Below are positions 54,550-63,839 of a DNA stretch of 64,000 nucleotides, in pieces (position 1 is the first letter of the stretch; every line of letters starts with the position of its first letter). Origin of the DNA: Barnesiella sp. (GTDB lineage: Bacteria; Bacteroidota; Bacteroidia; Bacteroidales; Muribaculaceae); the NCBI GenBank assembly GCA_014801075.1, contig JAAVEW010000031.1, positions 1-64,000 on the forward strand, in the 5' to 3' direction. Position numbers and translations under genes: made by a program. The notes under the pieces were generated by a model. It was not told the DNA's origin. It worked only from the letters and a program-made list of their open reading frames with translations, and did no database searches.

Positions 54550-55200
54550 ATGCAAGTATTCAAACTCGCTGCCGAGCCCCGTACTGACCTCGGCAAGAAA
54601 GCTGCAAAAACTCTCCGCAGCGAAGGTAAAATTCCCGTAGTGCTCAATGGCGGCACAATCGTTGATCTCCCCTACAACGGCACTCTCAACGCCGGCGAAA
54701 AGCTGGTTGAAATCGAGAATGGCAAAGGTATGATCACAACTGACCTCACCGTTACCAACGAAGGCGTTCGCAAACTCGTCTACACTCCCGACATCTTCGC
54801 AGTAGAGCTCGATTATAACGGCACTAAGAAAATGGCCGTGCTCAAAGAAATCCAGTTCCACCCCGTGAAGGATACCATCCTCCACATGGACTTCCTCGAA
54901 GTAAACGACACCAAGCCCGTAGTAGTGGAAGTGCCCGTGAAGCTCGAAGGTCACGCAGAAGGTGTGAAAGCCGGTGGTAAGTTGAGCCTCGCTATGAAGA
55001 AACTCAAAGTTCGCGCCATCTACACTCAGATTCCCGAACGTCTCGTTATCAACGTTGACAACCTCGGTCTCGGTAAAACTCTCCAGGTTGGCGAACTCAG
55101 CTTCGAAGGTCTCGAACTCGTTAACGCCAAGAACGCTGTCGTTTGTGCCGTTCAGCTCACCCGTGCCGCACGTGGTGCTCAGGCCAACGCCGGTAAATAA
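54550..55200 (+). CDS. rplY: 50S ribosomal protein L25 (CTC/TL5 type)
   Basis: Binds 5S rRNA. The 216-residue protein has the L25 domain (about 1-95) and the longer C-terminal CTC domain, as in general stress protein CTC. The pth gene starts 14 bases downstream, the standard gene pair. Confidence 0.95.
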   Translation: MQVFKLAAEPRTDLGKKAAKTLRSEGKIPVVLNGGTIVDLPYNGTLNAGEKLVEIENGKGMITTDLTVTNEGVRKLVYTPDIFAVELDYNGTKKMAVLKEIQFHPVKDTILHMDFLEVNDTKPVVVEVPVKLEGHAEGVKAGGKLSLAMKKLKVRAIYTQIPERLVINVDNLGLGKTLQVGELSFEGLELVNAKNAVVCAVQLTRAARGAQANAGK

Positions 55201-55214
55201 TAACCGACTCTTAG

Positions 55215-55778
55215 ATGAAATATCTTATAGTAGGACTGGGTAATATCGGTGACGAATACCGCAATACCCGCCACAACATAGGATTTAAAGTATTGGACGC
55301 CTTAGCCGAGGTGTCCAATACTTCTTTTACGACAGAACGATACGGCGACGTGGCTCAGTGCAGGCTCAAGAACAAACAGCTCGTGCTGCTCAAGCCATCG
55401 ACCTACATGAATTTGTCGGGCAACGCCGTGCGCTACTGGAAAGAGAAAGAGAAAATCGAACTGGAAAACATTCTCGTCATCGTCGACGACCTTGCCCTCC
55501 CCTTCGGTGCCATACGCCTCAAAGGCTCAGGCTCCGACGCCGGCCACAACGGGTTGAAGAACATAGCCCAGATGCTCGGCACGCAGGCCTATCCGCGCCT
55601 GCGGTTCGGCATAGGCAGCGACTTCCCCCGCGGTTGCCAGATTGACTACGTGCTGGGCAACTTCACCCTCGACGAACGACAGAAACTGCCCACCCGCATC
55701 GACGTAGCCGTCGATGCCATCAAAGCCTTCGTGCTCTCCGGGCTACAGTTCGCAATGTGCAACTTCAATAACAAGTAG
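55215..55778 (+). CDS. pth: peptidyl-tRNA hydrolase
   Basis: Recycles peptidyl-tRNA released from stalled ribosomes. The 187-residue protein has [18 protein letters not shown] with the catalytic His (20), the [10 protein letters not shown] block and [25 protein letters not shown]. It lies between rplY and the S4-domain gene, 5 bases before the latter. Confidence 0.96.
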   Translation: MKYLIVGLGNIGDEYRNTRHNIGFKVLDALAEVSNTSFTTERYGDVAQCRLKNKQLVLLKPSTYMNLSGNAVRYWKEKEKIELENILVIVDDLALPFGAIRLKGSGSDAGHNGLKNIAQMLGTQAYPRLRFGIGSDFPRGCQIDYVLGNFTLDERQKLPTRIDVAVDAIKAFVLSGLQFAMCNFNNK

Positions 55779-55783
55779 ACCTC

Positions 55784-56272
55784 ATGGCCAAGAGCGAAGA
55801 ACGCATTGACAAATGGCTCTGGGCGATGCGCATATTCAAGACGCGCACCGTCGCCACCGACTCCTGCAAGAAGGGACGCGTCAGCGTAGGGCCTACAGCC
55901 GACAGCTCCGTCGTAGTAAAACCGTCGCGACTCATCAAGGTCGACGACATAGTGCACGTGCGCAAGCCGCCGGTCACCTACTCGTTTCGCGTCAAGGCTC
56001 TCACCGAGAACCGGCTCGGCGCCCGCCTCGTGCCCGATTACATGGAGAATATCACTCCGCAGGCACAGTATGACCTGCTCGATGTGGTCAAGATTTCCGG
56101 CTTCATAGACCGCCGCAAGGGACTCGGACGCCCCACCAAGCGTGAGGGCCGCGACCTTGCCCGCTTTGCCGAGACGGTCAACGACGGCTGGGACTTCGAC
56201 GACAGCATGCTCGACGATGACGACAGCGACAACCGCTACAATTTCGACTTAGACGAGGAGGATTTCAGCTGA
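55784..56272 (+). CDS. S4 RNA-binding domain protein (Hsp15-like)
   Basis: A 162-residue protein with an N-terminal S4 domain (RIDKWLWAMRIFKTRTVATDSCKKGRVSV) like Hsp15, which binds 50S subunits carrying nascent chains. The C terminus is acidic (DDSMLDDDDSDN). Part of the rplY-pth operon. Confidence 0.88.
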   Translation: MAKSEERIDKWLWAMRIFKTRTVATDSCKKGRVSVGPTADSSVVVKPSRLIKVDDIVHVRKPPVTYSFRVKALTENRLGARLVPDYMENITPQAQYDLLDVVKISGFIDRRKGLGRPTKREGRDLARFAETVNDGWDFDDSMLDDDDSDNRYNFDLDEEDFS

Positions 56273-56314
56273 TTCCCGCCCACCGGGCCGACTCTCCCCG
56301 TTGTGTGGAACTAA

Positions 56315-56331
56315 CACACTATCTTAGTGTG
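56315..56331. promoter_or_regulatory. dyad before hemerythrin gene
   Basis: CACACTA and TAGTGTG flank three bases, and GTGTGG/CCACAC copies lie either side. It may be an operator for the hemerythrin/LuxR pair or a small hairpin. Confidence 0.35.
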
Positions 56332-56392
56332 GATTAACGCATCTGAGCGTGTAAGCCACACGTTGCTTAATCACCAAACGCTTATAATACAC

Positions 56393-57079
56393 ATGATACA
56401 ACCCCGCAAGCTACGAGCCGATGACGAGATAATCGACATCATCAACGACGACTACACCATACTGCCGCTTCTCAGCCGTTTCTCCATACCCCTTGGAGTA
56501 GGCAACGAGACGCTCGCCCGCGTATGCAGCCGCTACGGCATTGATGTTGACGCTCTGCTGCTGATGCTCAATTACATACGCACCGGCATCATCGACTCGC
56601 AAGCAATCGGGAAAGTATCGCCGGTTGAAGTGGTCGCGTTTCTGAAAAACTCCCACGACTATTTCATCAACTACAAGTTCGCGCACATACGCAAGAACCT
56701 CATCGCGGCTCTCGACCTTGAGCCCAATATCTCCAACAAGCTGATACTCGACTTTTACGACACGTTCGTAAAGAAAGTGCAGGAGCACTTCAACCACGAG
56801 GAGGAGACGGTGTTCCCCTACATCGACGCACTCATGTCAGGACGCGCCACAAGTTACTCCATCGACACCTTCCGCCGCCATCACGAAGAGGTGGGCGACG
56901 CGCTCACCGAGCTTAAGAACATCATACTGCGCTACTACCGCACCACGGCGCCCAATCTTATGTATGACGTTCTCGTCGACATATACAACTGCGAGGAGGA
57001 CCTCGCGTCGCACTCCGACATCGAGAACAATCTGCTCATACCCATGGTGCTTGACATCGAAAACCGCATGGCGAAATGA
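56393..57079 (+). CDS. hemerythrin-domain protein
   Basis: Predicted di-iron protein of the hemerythrin/YtfE group, which sense or respond to oxygen or nitric oxide. I prefer the start at 56393 (MIQPRKLRADDEI), since the longer frame from 56327 adds 22 residues overlapping the dyad. The N-terminal 80 residues form a helical region; the hemerythrin core holds HDYF, HIRKN, HFNHEEE, HHEEVGDAL and HSDIENN. The LuxR-type regulator gene overlaps its stop codon. Confidence 0.85.
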   Translation: MIQPRKLRADDEIIDIINDDYTILPLLSRFSIPLGVGNETLARVCSRYGIDVDALLLMLNYIRTGIIDSQAIGKVSPVEVVAFLKNSHDYFINYKFAHIRKNLIAALDLEPNISNKLILDFYDTFVKKVQEHFNHEEETVFPYIDALMSGRATSYSIDTFRRHHEEVGDALTELKNIILRYYRTTAPNLMYDVLVDIYNCEEDLASHSDIENNLLIPMVLDIENRMAK

Positions 57080-57660
57080 GGCATATCAACATCATACTCT
57101 GCACCCCCTCGCCCATAGAGTTCAACGGGCTATGCACCGTGCTGCGCAACGCACTGCGCATGTCGGTCAGTTTCCGCGCTGTTGAGCCTGCGACGCTCGA
57201 AGCCGCCGACACCCTTCCCGCGAATGCCGACCTGCTGATATGTGATCCCGTGGCCGTCAGCCGGACAGCGCTGTCACTGCTGCGCAGCGCCTGCCCCAAA
57301 CTTAAAATCGTACTCCTCTACCACACAGCTCTCCCGCAGGACTACGTACGCGAATATGACGCCGCCATCTCAATCTACGACAGCGAAGCCACCATAGAGC
57401 AAACTGTAACATCGCTCTTTGCATCGCGCAAGTCATCGGACAGCGCCTCGGAACTCACCCAGCGCGAGAAAGAAATCATCATCGGCGTAGTAAAAGGATT
57501 GTCAAACAAAGAGATAGCGGCCAACATCAACGTATCGGTCAACACCGTAATGACCCACCGCCGCAACATTGCCGCCAAACTCCAAATCCACTCCGCCGCC
57601 GGCCTTACAGTCTACGCCCTGATGAGCAACCTCATCACCCTCGACCAACTCTCGGAATAG
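57076..57660 (+). CDS. LuxR/NarL-type regulator with degenerate receiver
   Basis: A 194-residue protein with a C-terminal LuxR helix-turn-helix (LTQREKEIIIGVVKGLSNKEIAANINVS). The N-terminal receiver-like domain keeps D57 at the phospho-acceptor position (LLICDPVA) but lacks the acidic pair (C9-T10) and the conserved Lys. It probably is not phosphorylated in the classical way. The start codon overlaps the hemerythrin stop (ATGA), so the pair is translationally coupled and may form a sensor-regulator unit. Confidence 0.85.
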   Translation: MRHINIILCTPSPIEFNGLCTVLRNALRMSVSFRAVEPATLEAADTLPANADLLICDPVAVSRTALSLLRSACPKLKIVLLYHTALPQDYVREYDAAISIYDSEATIEQTVTSLFASRKSSDSASELTQREKEIIIGVVKGLSNKEIAANINVSVNTVMTHRRNIAAKLQIHSAAGLTVYALMSNLITLDQLSE

Positions 57661-57690
57661 CAGAGTACGGGAGAGTAAGAAACTCGGTTG

Positions 57691-57728
57691 TATAACAGCT
57701 GTACAGGAGCTTTAACAAGAGCACAGGA
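57691..57728. repeat. relative of the GTAGTAC repeat
   Basis: AACAGCTGTACAGGAGCTTT, then AACAAGAGCACAGGAGG, resembles the paired units of the 43.9-44.1 kb inverted repeat. Confidence 0.5.
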
Positions 57729-57740
57729 GGGCGACAGTAA

Positions 57741-57765
57741 CTACTGATGTTACTTTTATCAGTAG
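57741..57765. terminator. hairpin between LuxR and folE genes
   Basis: CTACTGAT (57741-57748) pairs with ATCAGTAG (57758-57765); the convergent genes on both sides could share it. Confidence 0.5.
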
Positions 57766-57852
57766 AACTGCAGCTTTGAAATTACTTGGGACTCTTGATT
57801 ATTTTTACGAGCGGTAAGTTTTTTTGAGCCGTAGGAGGAAGAGTGGATAGCC

Positions 57853-58488
57853 TCATAGGGAGGCATAGAATTCCTGACGGAGGGCGGGATCGGTGGCGAA
57901 GATGCCGTTGTAGTCGGTGGTAGTGGTCACTGACTGCTGCTTTTCAACGCCGCGCATCTTCATGCAGAGATGCTGGCCGGTGCAATGTGCTATGACTCCT
58001 TTGGCCGACAGGATGTCGCGAAGCTCGGAACATACCTGCTCGGTGAGACGTTCCTGCACCTGGAGTCGACGGGCAAACATGTCGACTATGCGCGCTACTT
58101 TGCTGAGTCCTATTATCTTACCGTCGGGAATATAACCGATGGAAATGGTGCCGAAGAACGGCAGGATATGATGCTCGCAGAAGGAATAGAACTCGATGTC
58201 GCGCACTATTATCATGCGCGAGCCTTCGTGGCTGAACACCGCGCCGTTGACTATCTCGGATACGTTTTTGCGATAGCCCTGCGTAGCATATACGAGAGCT
58301 TTGGCCGCGCGCACAGGTGTCTTTAAAAGGCCCTCGCGGTCGGTATCCTCCCCTATCAGTTCAATGATTGCACGGTAGTGTTCGGCAATCTTACGCACTG
58401 TTTCCTCGTTGACCTCAGTGGCCCGGGGAGCTTGGTTTTCGCTTTTGGTTTCTGTATCGTTTATATTGTCAGGGGTGTCTTTGACCAT
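57853..58488 (-). CDS. folE: GTP cyclohydrolase I
   Basis: First step of folate/pterin synthesis from GTP. The 211-residue protein has the zinc and catalytic block FYSFCEHHILPFFG (near 113), GLSKVARIVDMFARRLQVQERLT, and the second zinc Cys in HCTGQHLCM. Last gene of the leftward operon. Confidence 0.96.
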   Translation of the reverse strand: MVKDTPDNINDTETKSENQAPRATEVNEETVRKIAEHYRAIIELIGEDTDREGLLKTPVRAAKALVYATQGYRKNVSEIVNGAVFSHEGSRMIIVRDIEFYSFCEHHILPFFGTISIGYIPDGKIIGLSKVARIVDMFARRLQVQERLTEQVCSELRDILSAKGVIAHCTGQHLCMKMRGVEKQQSVTTTTDYNGIFATDPALRQEFYASL

Positions 58489-58507
58489 CTGCTTGTTTAA
58501 TTAGATA

Positions 58508-59026
58508 TCAATTGACTGTGTTGATGCGATCACGCACCACGGTTATTTCGGCACGGTAGGCGGGGAATGCTTTTTTGAGCTGTGCGGCGAGTTCCTCAGC
58601 CTCGGCTTTGGAGCGGCAGTCGCCTACACGCAATCGCCAGTAGGGGGAGTCATAGATAACGTAAGTGGCGAGTTCGGGGAATGCGCCTGAGATGGCACGT
58701 TCCTTTGACCGCGCCTCGTTCTTGGCCGTGCGCGCGTTGTTGTCGGAATACACCTGCACTCGGTATCCTCCCGCTTTCTTCACTTTGCCTGATGCGGCGG
58801 CCTTGGCCGGTTGCTCGGCAGCCACGCTGTCGGTAGCGGCGCTTGCTTTGAGCAGGCGCAGTTCGAGCGCAGCGGGGTGTGTCACCGTTATCACGCCGGA
58901 GTTGTTGATGGTGGCTGTGATTGACGGTTGGTCCGATGATGTCGAGGCGGGTGACTGGGCGAAGGCACTGACGGCAGTCAGCAGCGTCGCGATGCCCAAC
59001 GGCAGGTAAAAGAGTTTCTTCGACAT
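58508..59026 (-). CDS. SPOR-domain exported protein
   Basis: The start at 59026 gives a signal peptide MSKKLFYLPLGIATLLTAV with cleavage near AFAQ; the longer frame would add 31 residues. The C-terminal 75 residues form a SPOR domain (YRVQVYSDNNARTAKNEA ... WRLRVGDCRSKAEAEELAAQL), which binds peptidoglycan lacking side chains. Lies between tpiA and folE, as in related genomes. Confidence 0.88.
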   Translation of the reverse strand: MSKKLFYLPLGIATLLTAVSAFAQSPASTSSDQPSITATINNSGVITVTHPAALELRLLKASAATDSVAAEQPAKAAASGKVKKAGGYRVQVYSDNNARTAKNEARSKERAISGAFPELATYVIYDSPYWRLRVGDCRSKAEAEELAAQLKKAFPAYRAEITVVRDRINTVN

Positions 59027-59209
59027 AAAACTGTGGTTCGGGGGATTGAGAGTGTGGAGTGTAAGTAGATGAAGAGAGTAAAAATAGAAAATAGCAATGC
59101 CGGGGCTACGGAGTGTCATGACGCCGCAACGCCGACATTGCCTGTTTTTATACGGGGGTTGGTCCGCGGAAAGTTTTCCTTGAATCAGAGTCGCTTCAGA
59201 GGGCGCTGA

Positions 59210-59965
59210 TTAGAAAGCTTTCACGATACCCATGAATGACTCAGCGTCGAGTGAAGCACCACCGATGAGACCGCCGTCAACGTTGGGTTTGGCGAAGAGC
59301 TGGGGAGCGTTGCTGGGCTTGCAGCTGCCACCGTAGAGGATTGAAGTGTTTTCAGCCACTTCGTTGCCATACTTGTCAGCGATGACTTTGCGGATGAAGG
59401 CGTGCATTTCCTCAGCCTGGTCGTCGGTAGCGGTTTTGCCTGTACCGATAGCCCAAACGGGTTCGTAAGCGAGGATAAGTTTTGAGAAGTCCTCAGCGCT
59501 CATTTCGAAGAGAGCGTCTTCGATCTGTTTCTTAACTACGTCGAGGTAAGTACCGTTTTCGCGTTCTTCGAGCACTTCACCGATGCAGAAAATCGGAGTG
59601 AGGTTGTTGTCGAGGGCGAGAGCTACTTTTTCTTTGAGAATCTCAGAAGTTTCGCCGTAATACTGACGACGCTCAGAGTGACCGAGGATAACGTAAGTTG
59701 CACCTGTTGAAGCTACCATAGCGGCAGAAACTTCGCCGGTGTAGGCACCTGACTTGTGGTCAGCGCAGTTTTCAGCACCGAGACCGAGCTTGGCAGAATC
59801 GATAACAGCGTTAACCGATGCGAGGTGAGTGAAAGGAACGGCGATGATTACATCACAGTTGGGAGTAAAACCTTTGAGGGCTTCATTTACATCTTTTGCA
59901 AGACCAACACCTTCGGCAAGAGTGGTATTCATTTTCCAGTTGCCGGCTACAATGTTCTTTCTCAT
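59210..59965 (-). CDS. tpiA: triosephosphate isomerase
   Basis: Interconverts dihydroxyacetone phosphate and glyceraldehyde 3-phosphate. The 251 residues show NWKMN, the catalytic His in LGHSERR, and the catalytic Glu with loop 6 in [14 protein letters not shown]. Confidence 0.97.
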   Translation of the reverse strand: MRKNIVAGNWKMNTTLAEGVGLAKDVNEALKGFTPNCDVIIAVPFTHLASVNAVIDSAKLGLGAENCADHKSGAYTGEVSAAMVASTGATYVILGHSERRQYYGETSEILKEKVALALDNNLTPIFCIGEVLEERENGTYLDVVKKQIEDALFEMSAEDFSKLILAYEPVWAIGTGKTATDDQAEEMHAFIRKVIADKYGNEVAENTSILYGGSCKPSNAPQLFAKPNVDGGLIGGASLDAESFMGIVKAF

Positions 59966-59996
59966 TTCTTTAATATTTTAAATATATTTGAAAATT

Positions 59997-61439
59997 TTAT
60001 TCGTTACCTTTTGGAGAGTCGGCGGCTGCGTCATCAGCACCCGCTTCGGGGCTGTCAGTAACCGTTTCGGAGCAATCCGCAGCGGCTTCGGCACTTTCGG
60101 CTTCGGCGGTTTCGCTGCCGTCGCCTTCGGCGTCGCCACTTTCCGACTGCAAAGTTAATTGTTTTTTTTGTTTTTTGGGCAATAATCTCACTATGAATTC
60201 CTGCGTCAGAGCTATTATGAGCAGAAGCGTGGCGACTACGATGGTTATTACAATGAAATAACGGCTGTCGTCGATGTGAATATCGTCAATCGACATGGTG
60301 CCGTTGCCGAGAGCGTCGACAGTGCGGAAATCGAAAGCCGAGAGGGTGCGTTTCCACTGAATGACGCCATCACGCAGGCTCACCATGGCCATGCCGCCGC
60401 GTGCAAGCTGCTTGAGGGAAGTGTCCTCGGCGATGTAGCAGGGATAATCGGCCATCGACATGTCAATCCAGCTCTCTATACCCTCGGGGGTGGCGGCGAT
60501 AAGTGCCGCCATCGAACCGCCGGCGCGGTTGACGGCCTTGCTCATCTCGTTGATGGCGTAGGTGTAGGCTATGTCGACACGGTTGGTCTCGGGGATTACG
60601 AGCACGAGCATGTCGCCTTCGTCGGTCAGCGCATAGTCGGTCACGTCATCGCCGTCAACATCGTAGATTGAAAATCCGGCCTCATCAATCCCGGCATGGG
60701 ACTGTTCGGCACGGCGCACGAACGTCCAGGTAGAGTCGGGGAGCTCGTCGACCGAAAATTCACGTTGCTCGCCGTCGCGCTCATACACCATCATGATTGC
60801 CTCATCGTCGTCACCCTCCCCTGTCAGCGCGGCATAGAGATCGGTACCAACGGGATAGGGACGGAAATCAATCATCGGCTGTATGTTATAGCCGTAAAGA
60901 CTTATCACGAGGGTGTAGACAAGCAGCACAGCAACCACAATCCACTGAATGGCGGGGCGATAGACACCGCGACGCAGCGTGCGGTTATAGCGGCAGAGGT
61001 AGGCAAGCGCCAGCACTATGAACACGTTCTTCCAGAAGGTGGCGGCATTGGAGATTTTCCACATATCGCCGAAGCAACCGCAGTCGTCCACCGGGTCGGC
61101 TATCCACAGATAGGCAGTAAGCGGCAACATGAATGCCATCATCAGCATGAGCAGCCACGGAGCCATGCGCTTGAAGCAGCCTGCAAGCAGCAGGAATCCG
61201 AGTATAAACTCATAGACCGACAGGCCGATAGCAATCACGAGAGTGATGGTGCGCGGCTGCATTATGTTCCATACCGCGAAGTAGTCCTCAATCTTGAAGA
61301 TAAAGCCCCACGGGTCAATGGCCTTGGAAATGCCGGAGATAATGAACAGCGCACCTGCTACAATACGCAGCAACGCCGCGGCATAAGGATTATACCGGGC
61401 GTAGGGATTGTATTTCTTAATGAAGCTACTGACGTTCAT
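59997..61439 (-). CDS. DoxX-like membrane protein (BT_3928 type)
   Basis: A 480-residue protein with DoxX/MauE-like membrane helices in the first 190 residues (LLRIVAGALFIISGISKAIDPWGFIFKIEDYF, with the DDCGCFGD Cys pair), a large soluble domain of about 200 residues, another membrane segment near 405-425 and an acidic Ala/Glu/Ser repeat tail. The tail is low-complexity. Possibly involved in thiol or redox processes; the Cys motif suggests it but does not prove it. Its start overlaps the stop of the DUF1599 gene. Confidence 0.85.
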   Translation of the reverse strand: MNVSSFIKKYNPYARYNPYAAALLRIVAGALFIISGISKAIDPWGFIFKIEDYFAVWNIMQPRTITLVIAIGLSVYEFILGFLLLAGCFKRMAPWLLMLMMAFMLPLTAYLWIADPVDDCGCFGDMWKISNAATFWKNVFIVLALAYLCRYNRTLRRGVYRPAIQWIVVAVLLVYTLVISLYGYNIQPMIDFRPYPVGTDLYAALTGEGDDDEAIMMVYERDGEQREFSVDELPDSTWTFVRRAEQSHAGIDEAGFSIYDVDGDDVTDYALTDEGDMLVLVIPETNRVDIAYTYAINEMSKAVNRAGGSMAALIAATPEGIESWIDMSMADYPCYIAEDTSLKQLARGGMAMVSLRDGVIQWKRTLSAFDFRTVDALGNGTMSIDDIHIDDSRYFIVITIVVATLLLIIALTQEFIVRLLPKKQKKQLTLQSESGDAEGDGSETAEAESAEAAADCSETVTDSPEAGADDAAADSPKGNE

Positions 61440-61999
61440 TATTGCTGCTCTGACTCCTCGGTCAGCTTGATGATTCCGAACACGGCGTAGTTGATGATAT
61501 CCATATAGTTGGCGTCGATACCCTCTGACACTACGGTCTGGCCGTGGTTGTTCTCTATCTCCTTAGTGCGCATGAGTTTGGTGAGGATAAGATCGGTGTA
61601 TGACGACACTCTCATCAGGCGCCAGGCCTCGTCGTAGTCGTGGTTTTTGGCAAGCATGAGGGTGTATGTCGCATCCATATACTTGTCATACAACGCAATA
61701 GCTTCGTCGGCAGTAATATCCTTGGTATCGGAATATCCTTTTTCGAGCTGTATCAGCCCTATGATGCCGTAGTTGACCATTGCTACAAACTCGGGGAGGA
61801 TGCCCTCTCCTACCCACGACTCCCCTTTCACTTCGAGGGAGCGTACGCGGTTGGCCTTGATGTAAATCTGGTCGGTAATCGATTGCGGACGCATCAGGCG
61901 CCACGATGCGCCGTAGTCCTTTAACTTAGCGGTAAAGACTTTGCGGCAGAGCGCAATGGCGCTTCCAAACTGCGCCGCGGTCTTATTCATATCATGCAT
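61439..61999 (-). CDS. DUF1599 protein (two nucleotide-modification-associated domains)
   Basis: A 186-residue protein with two copies of a related motif: KLKDYGASWRLMRPQSITDQIYIKANR and KNHDYDEAWRLMRVSSYTDLILTKLMR. The family is thought to be related to nucleotide-modification or pyrophosphatase-like folds, function unproven. Overlaps its neighbours by a few bases on both sides. Confidence 0.88.
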   Translation of the reverse strand: MHDMNKTAAQFGSAIALCRKVFTAKLKDYGASWRLMRPQSITDQIYIKANRVRSLEVKGESWVGEGILPEFVAMVNYGIIGLIQLEKGYSDTKDITADEAIALYDKYMDATYTLMLAKNHDYDEAWRLMRVSSYTDLILTKLMRTKEIENNHGQTVVSEGIDANYMDIINYAVFGIIKLTEESEQQ

Positions 62000-62975
62000 T
62001 GTTCTTGAACATTTCTTTAATTGAACCGATTGAGCTCAACACGCCCGAAGCTTCATAGGGGATGTAGATAGTCTTGTTGTCCTTGCCCGATACCATCTCG
62101 TTGAGAGTCTCGATATACTTGACTGCGAGCAGATAGGTGGCGGGGTCGGTCTTGGTGGAGGTGATAGCCTGGGCGATGCGCTCTATAGCCTTTGCCTCGG
62201 CCTCAGCCTGGAGCACCTTGGCGCGCGATTCACCCTCGGCACGTAGTATCTCCGACTGCTTGATAGCCTCGGCTGCATTGATTTTAGACTCTTTCTCACC
62301 CTCCGAACGAAGGATAAGAGATTTCTTCTCACCCTCGGCATTGAGGATTTCGGCACGACGGTTACGCTCGGCCTGCATCTGTTTCTCCATGGCTTCGCGC
62401 ACGCTTTCGGGAGGTGTGATGTCCTGAAGCTCTACGCGGTTTACTTTCACGCCCCACTTGTTGGTGGCGTCGTCGAGGATTGCCTGCAGCTTGGAGTTAA
62501 TGGTATCGCGCGAGGTAAGGGTTTCGTCTAGTTCGAGTTCGCCAATGACGTTGCGGAGCGATGTCTGGGTCAGTTTCTCGATAGCGTTGGGGAGGTTGTC
62601 AATCTCGTAGACGCTCTTCTTGGCATCTACAATCTGGAAGTAGAGAAGGGCGTTGATTTCGGTGGTCACGTTATCCTTTGTGATGACCTGCTGCGAGGGG
62701 AAGTCATACACCTGCTCGCGGAGGTCGATAATCTTGGTGGTGGAGAGTCGCGCGATGTAGCGTCCGTTGGGCAGACGGTCCATGATGCGGGTATAGATTG
62801 TCTTGGGACGGTCAATGAAGGGGATGATGAGGTTAAGACCTGCGGGGAGGGTGCTGTGATACTTGCCGAGACGCTCAATGACGCGGGTCTCCGACTGTGG
62901 CACTACTTTCACTCCTGCCAGAATGACAGCTATCACTATCAGCACGAGCACTCCGATGAAGATTAATGTTTCCAT
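61992..62975 (-). CDS. SPFH/Band 7 family membrane protein
   Basis: A 327-residue protein with an N-terminal membrane helix (4-24), the band 7 domain starting VVPQSETRVIERLGKYHSTLPAGLNLIIPF, and a long Glu/Ala-rich coiled coil (about 200-270). Similar to QmcA and other prohibitin-like scaffolds, which often partner with NfeD proteins; an NfeD gene lies 200 bases upstream on the same strand. Confidence 0.92.
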   Translation of the reverse strand: METLIFIGVLVLIVIAVILAGVKVVPQSETRVIERLGKYHSTLPAGLNLIIPFIDRPKTIYTRIMDRLPNGRYIARLSTTKIIDLREQVYDFPSQQVITKDNVTTEINALLYFQIVDAKKSVYEIDNLPNAIEKLTQTSLRNVIGELELDETLTSRDTINSKLQAILDDATNKWGVKVNRVELQDITPPESVREAMEKQMQAERNRRAEILNAEGEKKSLILRSEGEKESKINAAEAIKQSEILRAEGESRAKVLQAEAEAKAIERIAQAITSTKTDPATYLLAVKYIETLNEMVSGKDNKTIYIPYEASGVLSSIGSIKEMFKNNA

Positions 62976-62992
62976 AATTAATTATTATAAAC

Positions 62993-63166
62993 GGGTTGGT
63001 TAAATGCGGGTTGGTTATTGCTATGGGCGGGTTGGTTGGTTATTGCTATCTCAAGCTATTTTACGCTATCTTACGCTATTTTACGCAACGCAAGCGTTGC
63101 TTGCCTCGGACAGACATTTTGGCGCGCGGGCTTAAGGCCTTAGTAACTATTGGCGCGCGGGGCTGC
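62993..63166. repeat. short repeats between SPFH and NfeD genes
   Basis: Three copies of GGGTTGGTTA-type units (62993-63049), then three of TTACGCTAT-type units (63055-63087), then two of TTGGCGCGCGGG (63119-63163). No gene and no good terminator. Confidence 0.75.
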
Positions 63167-63171
63167 GGGCT

Positions 63172-63627
63172 TTAGCGCTTGGGACGGACCTTTATCACTA
63201 TGCTGTCGTAGGAGAGCACTTCTACCGTTTCCCCTTTAAGCACGGGGCAGTAGCAGGCGTCGGTGACTGCGAGCCAGTTGTCGCCGTCGACCTTTACGCG
63301 GCCCTGACGGCCATCGGGATATATCGGCTCGGTGACGATGCCTGTGCGGCCGATTATGGCGTCCATGTTGGAACGCTGGTCGCGATGGTCGGGCTTATTG
63401 AGCTTGTAGCGGCGTATGACGGGCGCGAGTATAATAAACGAGCCGACAGCTCCGACGCAGGCCACGATAAACTGGGTCACGATGGCGTCGGCACCAATCA
63501 CGGCAGGGATGATGGCAAGCACGCAACCCAAGGCCAGACAGAGTGCGGCAACCGTTCCGGAAAGCACTTCTATTATCAGCAATACTATAGCGCAAACAAG
63601 CCATATAAGCCAAGGTGTCATAAGCAA
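63172..63627 (-). CDS. NfeD family membrane protein
   Basis: A 151-residue protein with about three membrane segments (5-30, 31-50, 51-74) and a C-terminal OB-fold domain (GRTGIVTEPIYPDGRQGRVKVDGDNWLAV), short NfeD type. Probably works with the SPFH protein encoded next. First gene of the leftward operon that ends with folE. Confidence 0.9.
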   Translation of the reverse strand: MLMTPWLIWLVCAIVLLIIEVLSGTVAALCLALGCVLAIIPAVIGADAIVTQFIVACVGAVGSFIILAPVIRRYKLNKPDHRDQRSNMDAIIGRTGIVTEPIYPDGRQGRVKVDGDNWLAVTDACYCPVLKGETVEVLSYDSIVIKVRPKR

Positions 63628-63723
63628 TGATTTTAACGGTGATTATTCACACAAATATATATATTTAATTTAACATCTGCAATACCGCGCGGGCAAGATT
63701 CTATAATAGTTGTCTTGAAAAAG

Positions 63724-63760
63724 AAGGAGTCTCACGCCGTGAGTTGGCGCGAGACTCCCT
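63724..63760 (-). terminator. terminator after TPR protein gene
   Basis: GGAGTCTC and CGCC pair with GGCG and GAGACTCC between 63726 and 63758; on the minus strand it is followed by CTTCTTTTTC. Confidence 0.8.
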
Positions 63761-63839
63761 TGTTATCTGTTGGAATGTCACAAAATCAATCCGGCTGTCG
63801 GACCTGAGTTGCGACACCCTCAATGTCAACAGAAGTGGA

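Noticed and set aside
57670..57770. tRNA or small RNA gene before folE
   Set aside because: Only a short hairpin and repeat relatives are visible; no cloverleaf could be drawn.
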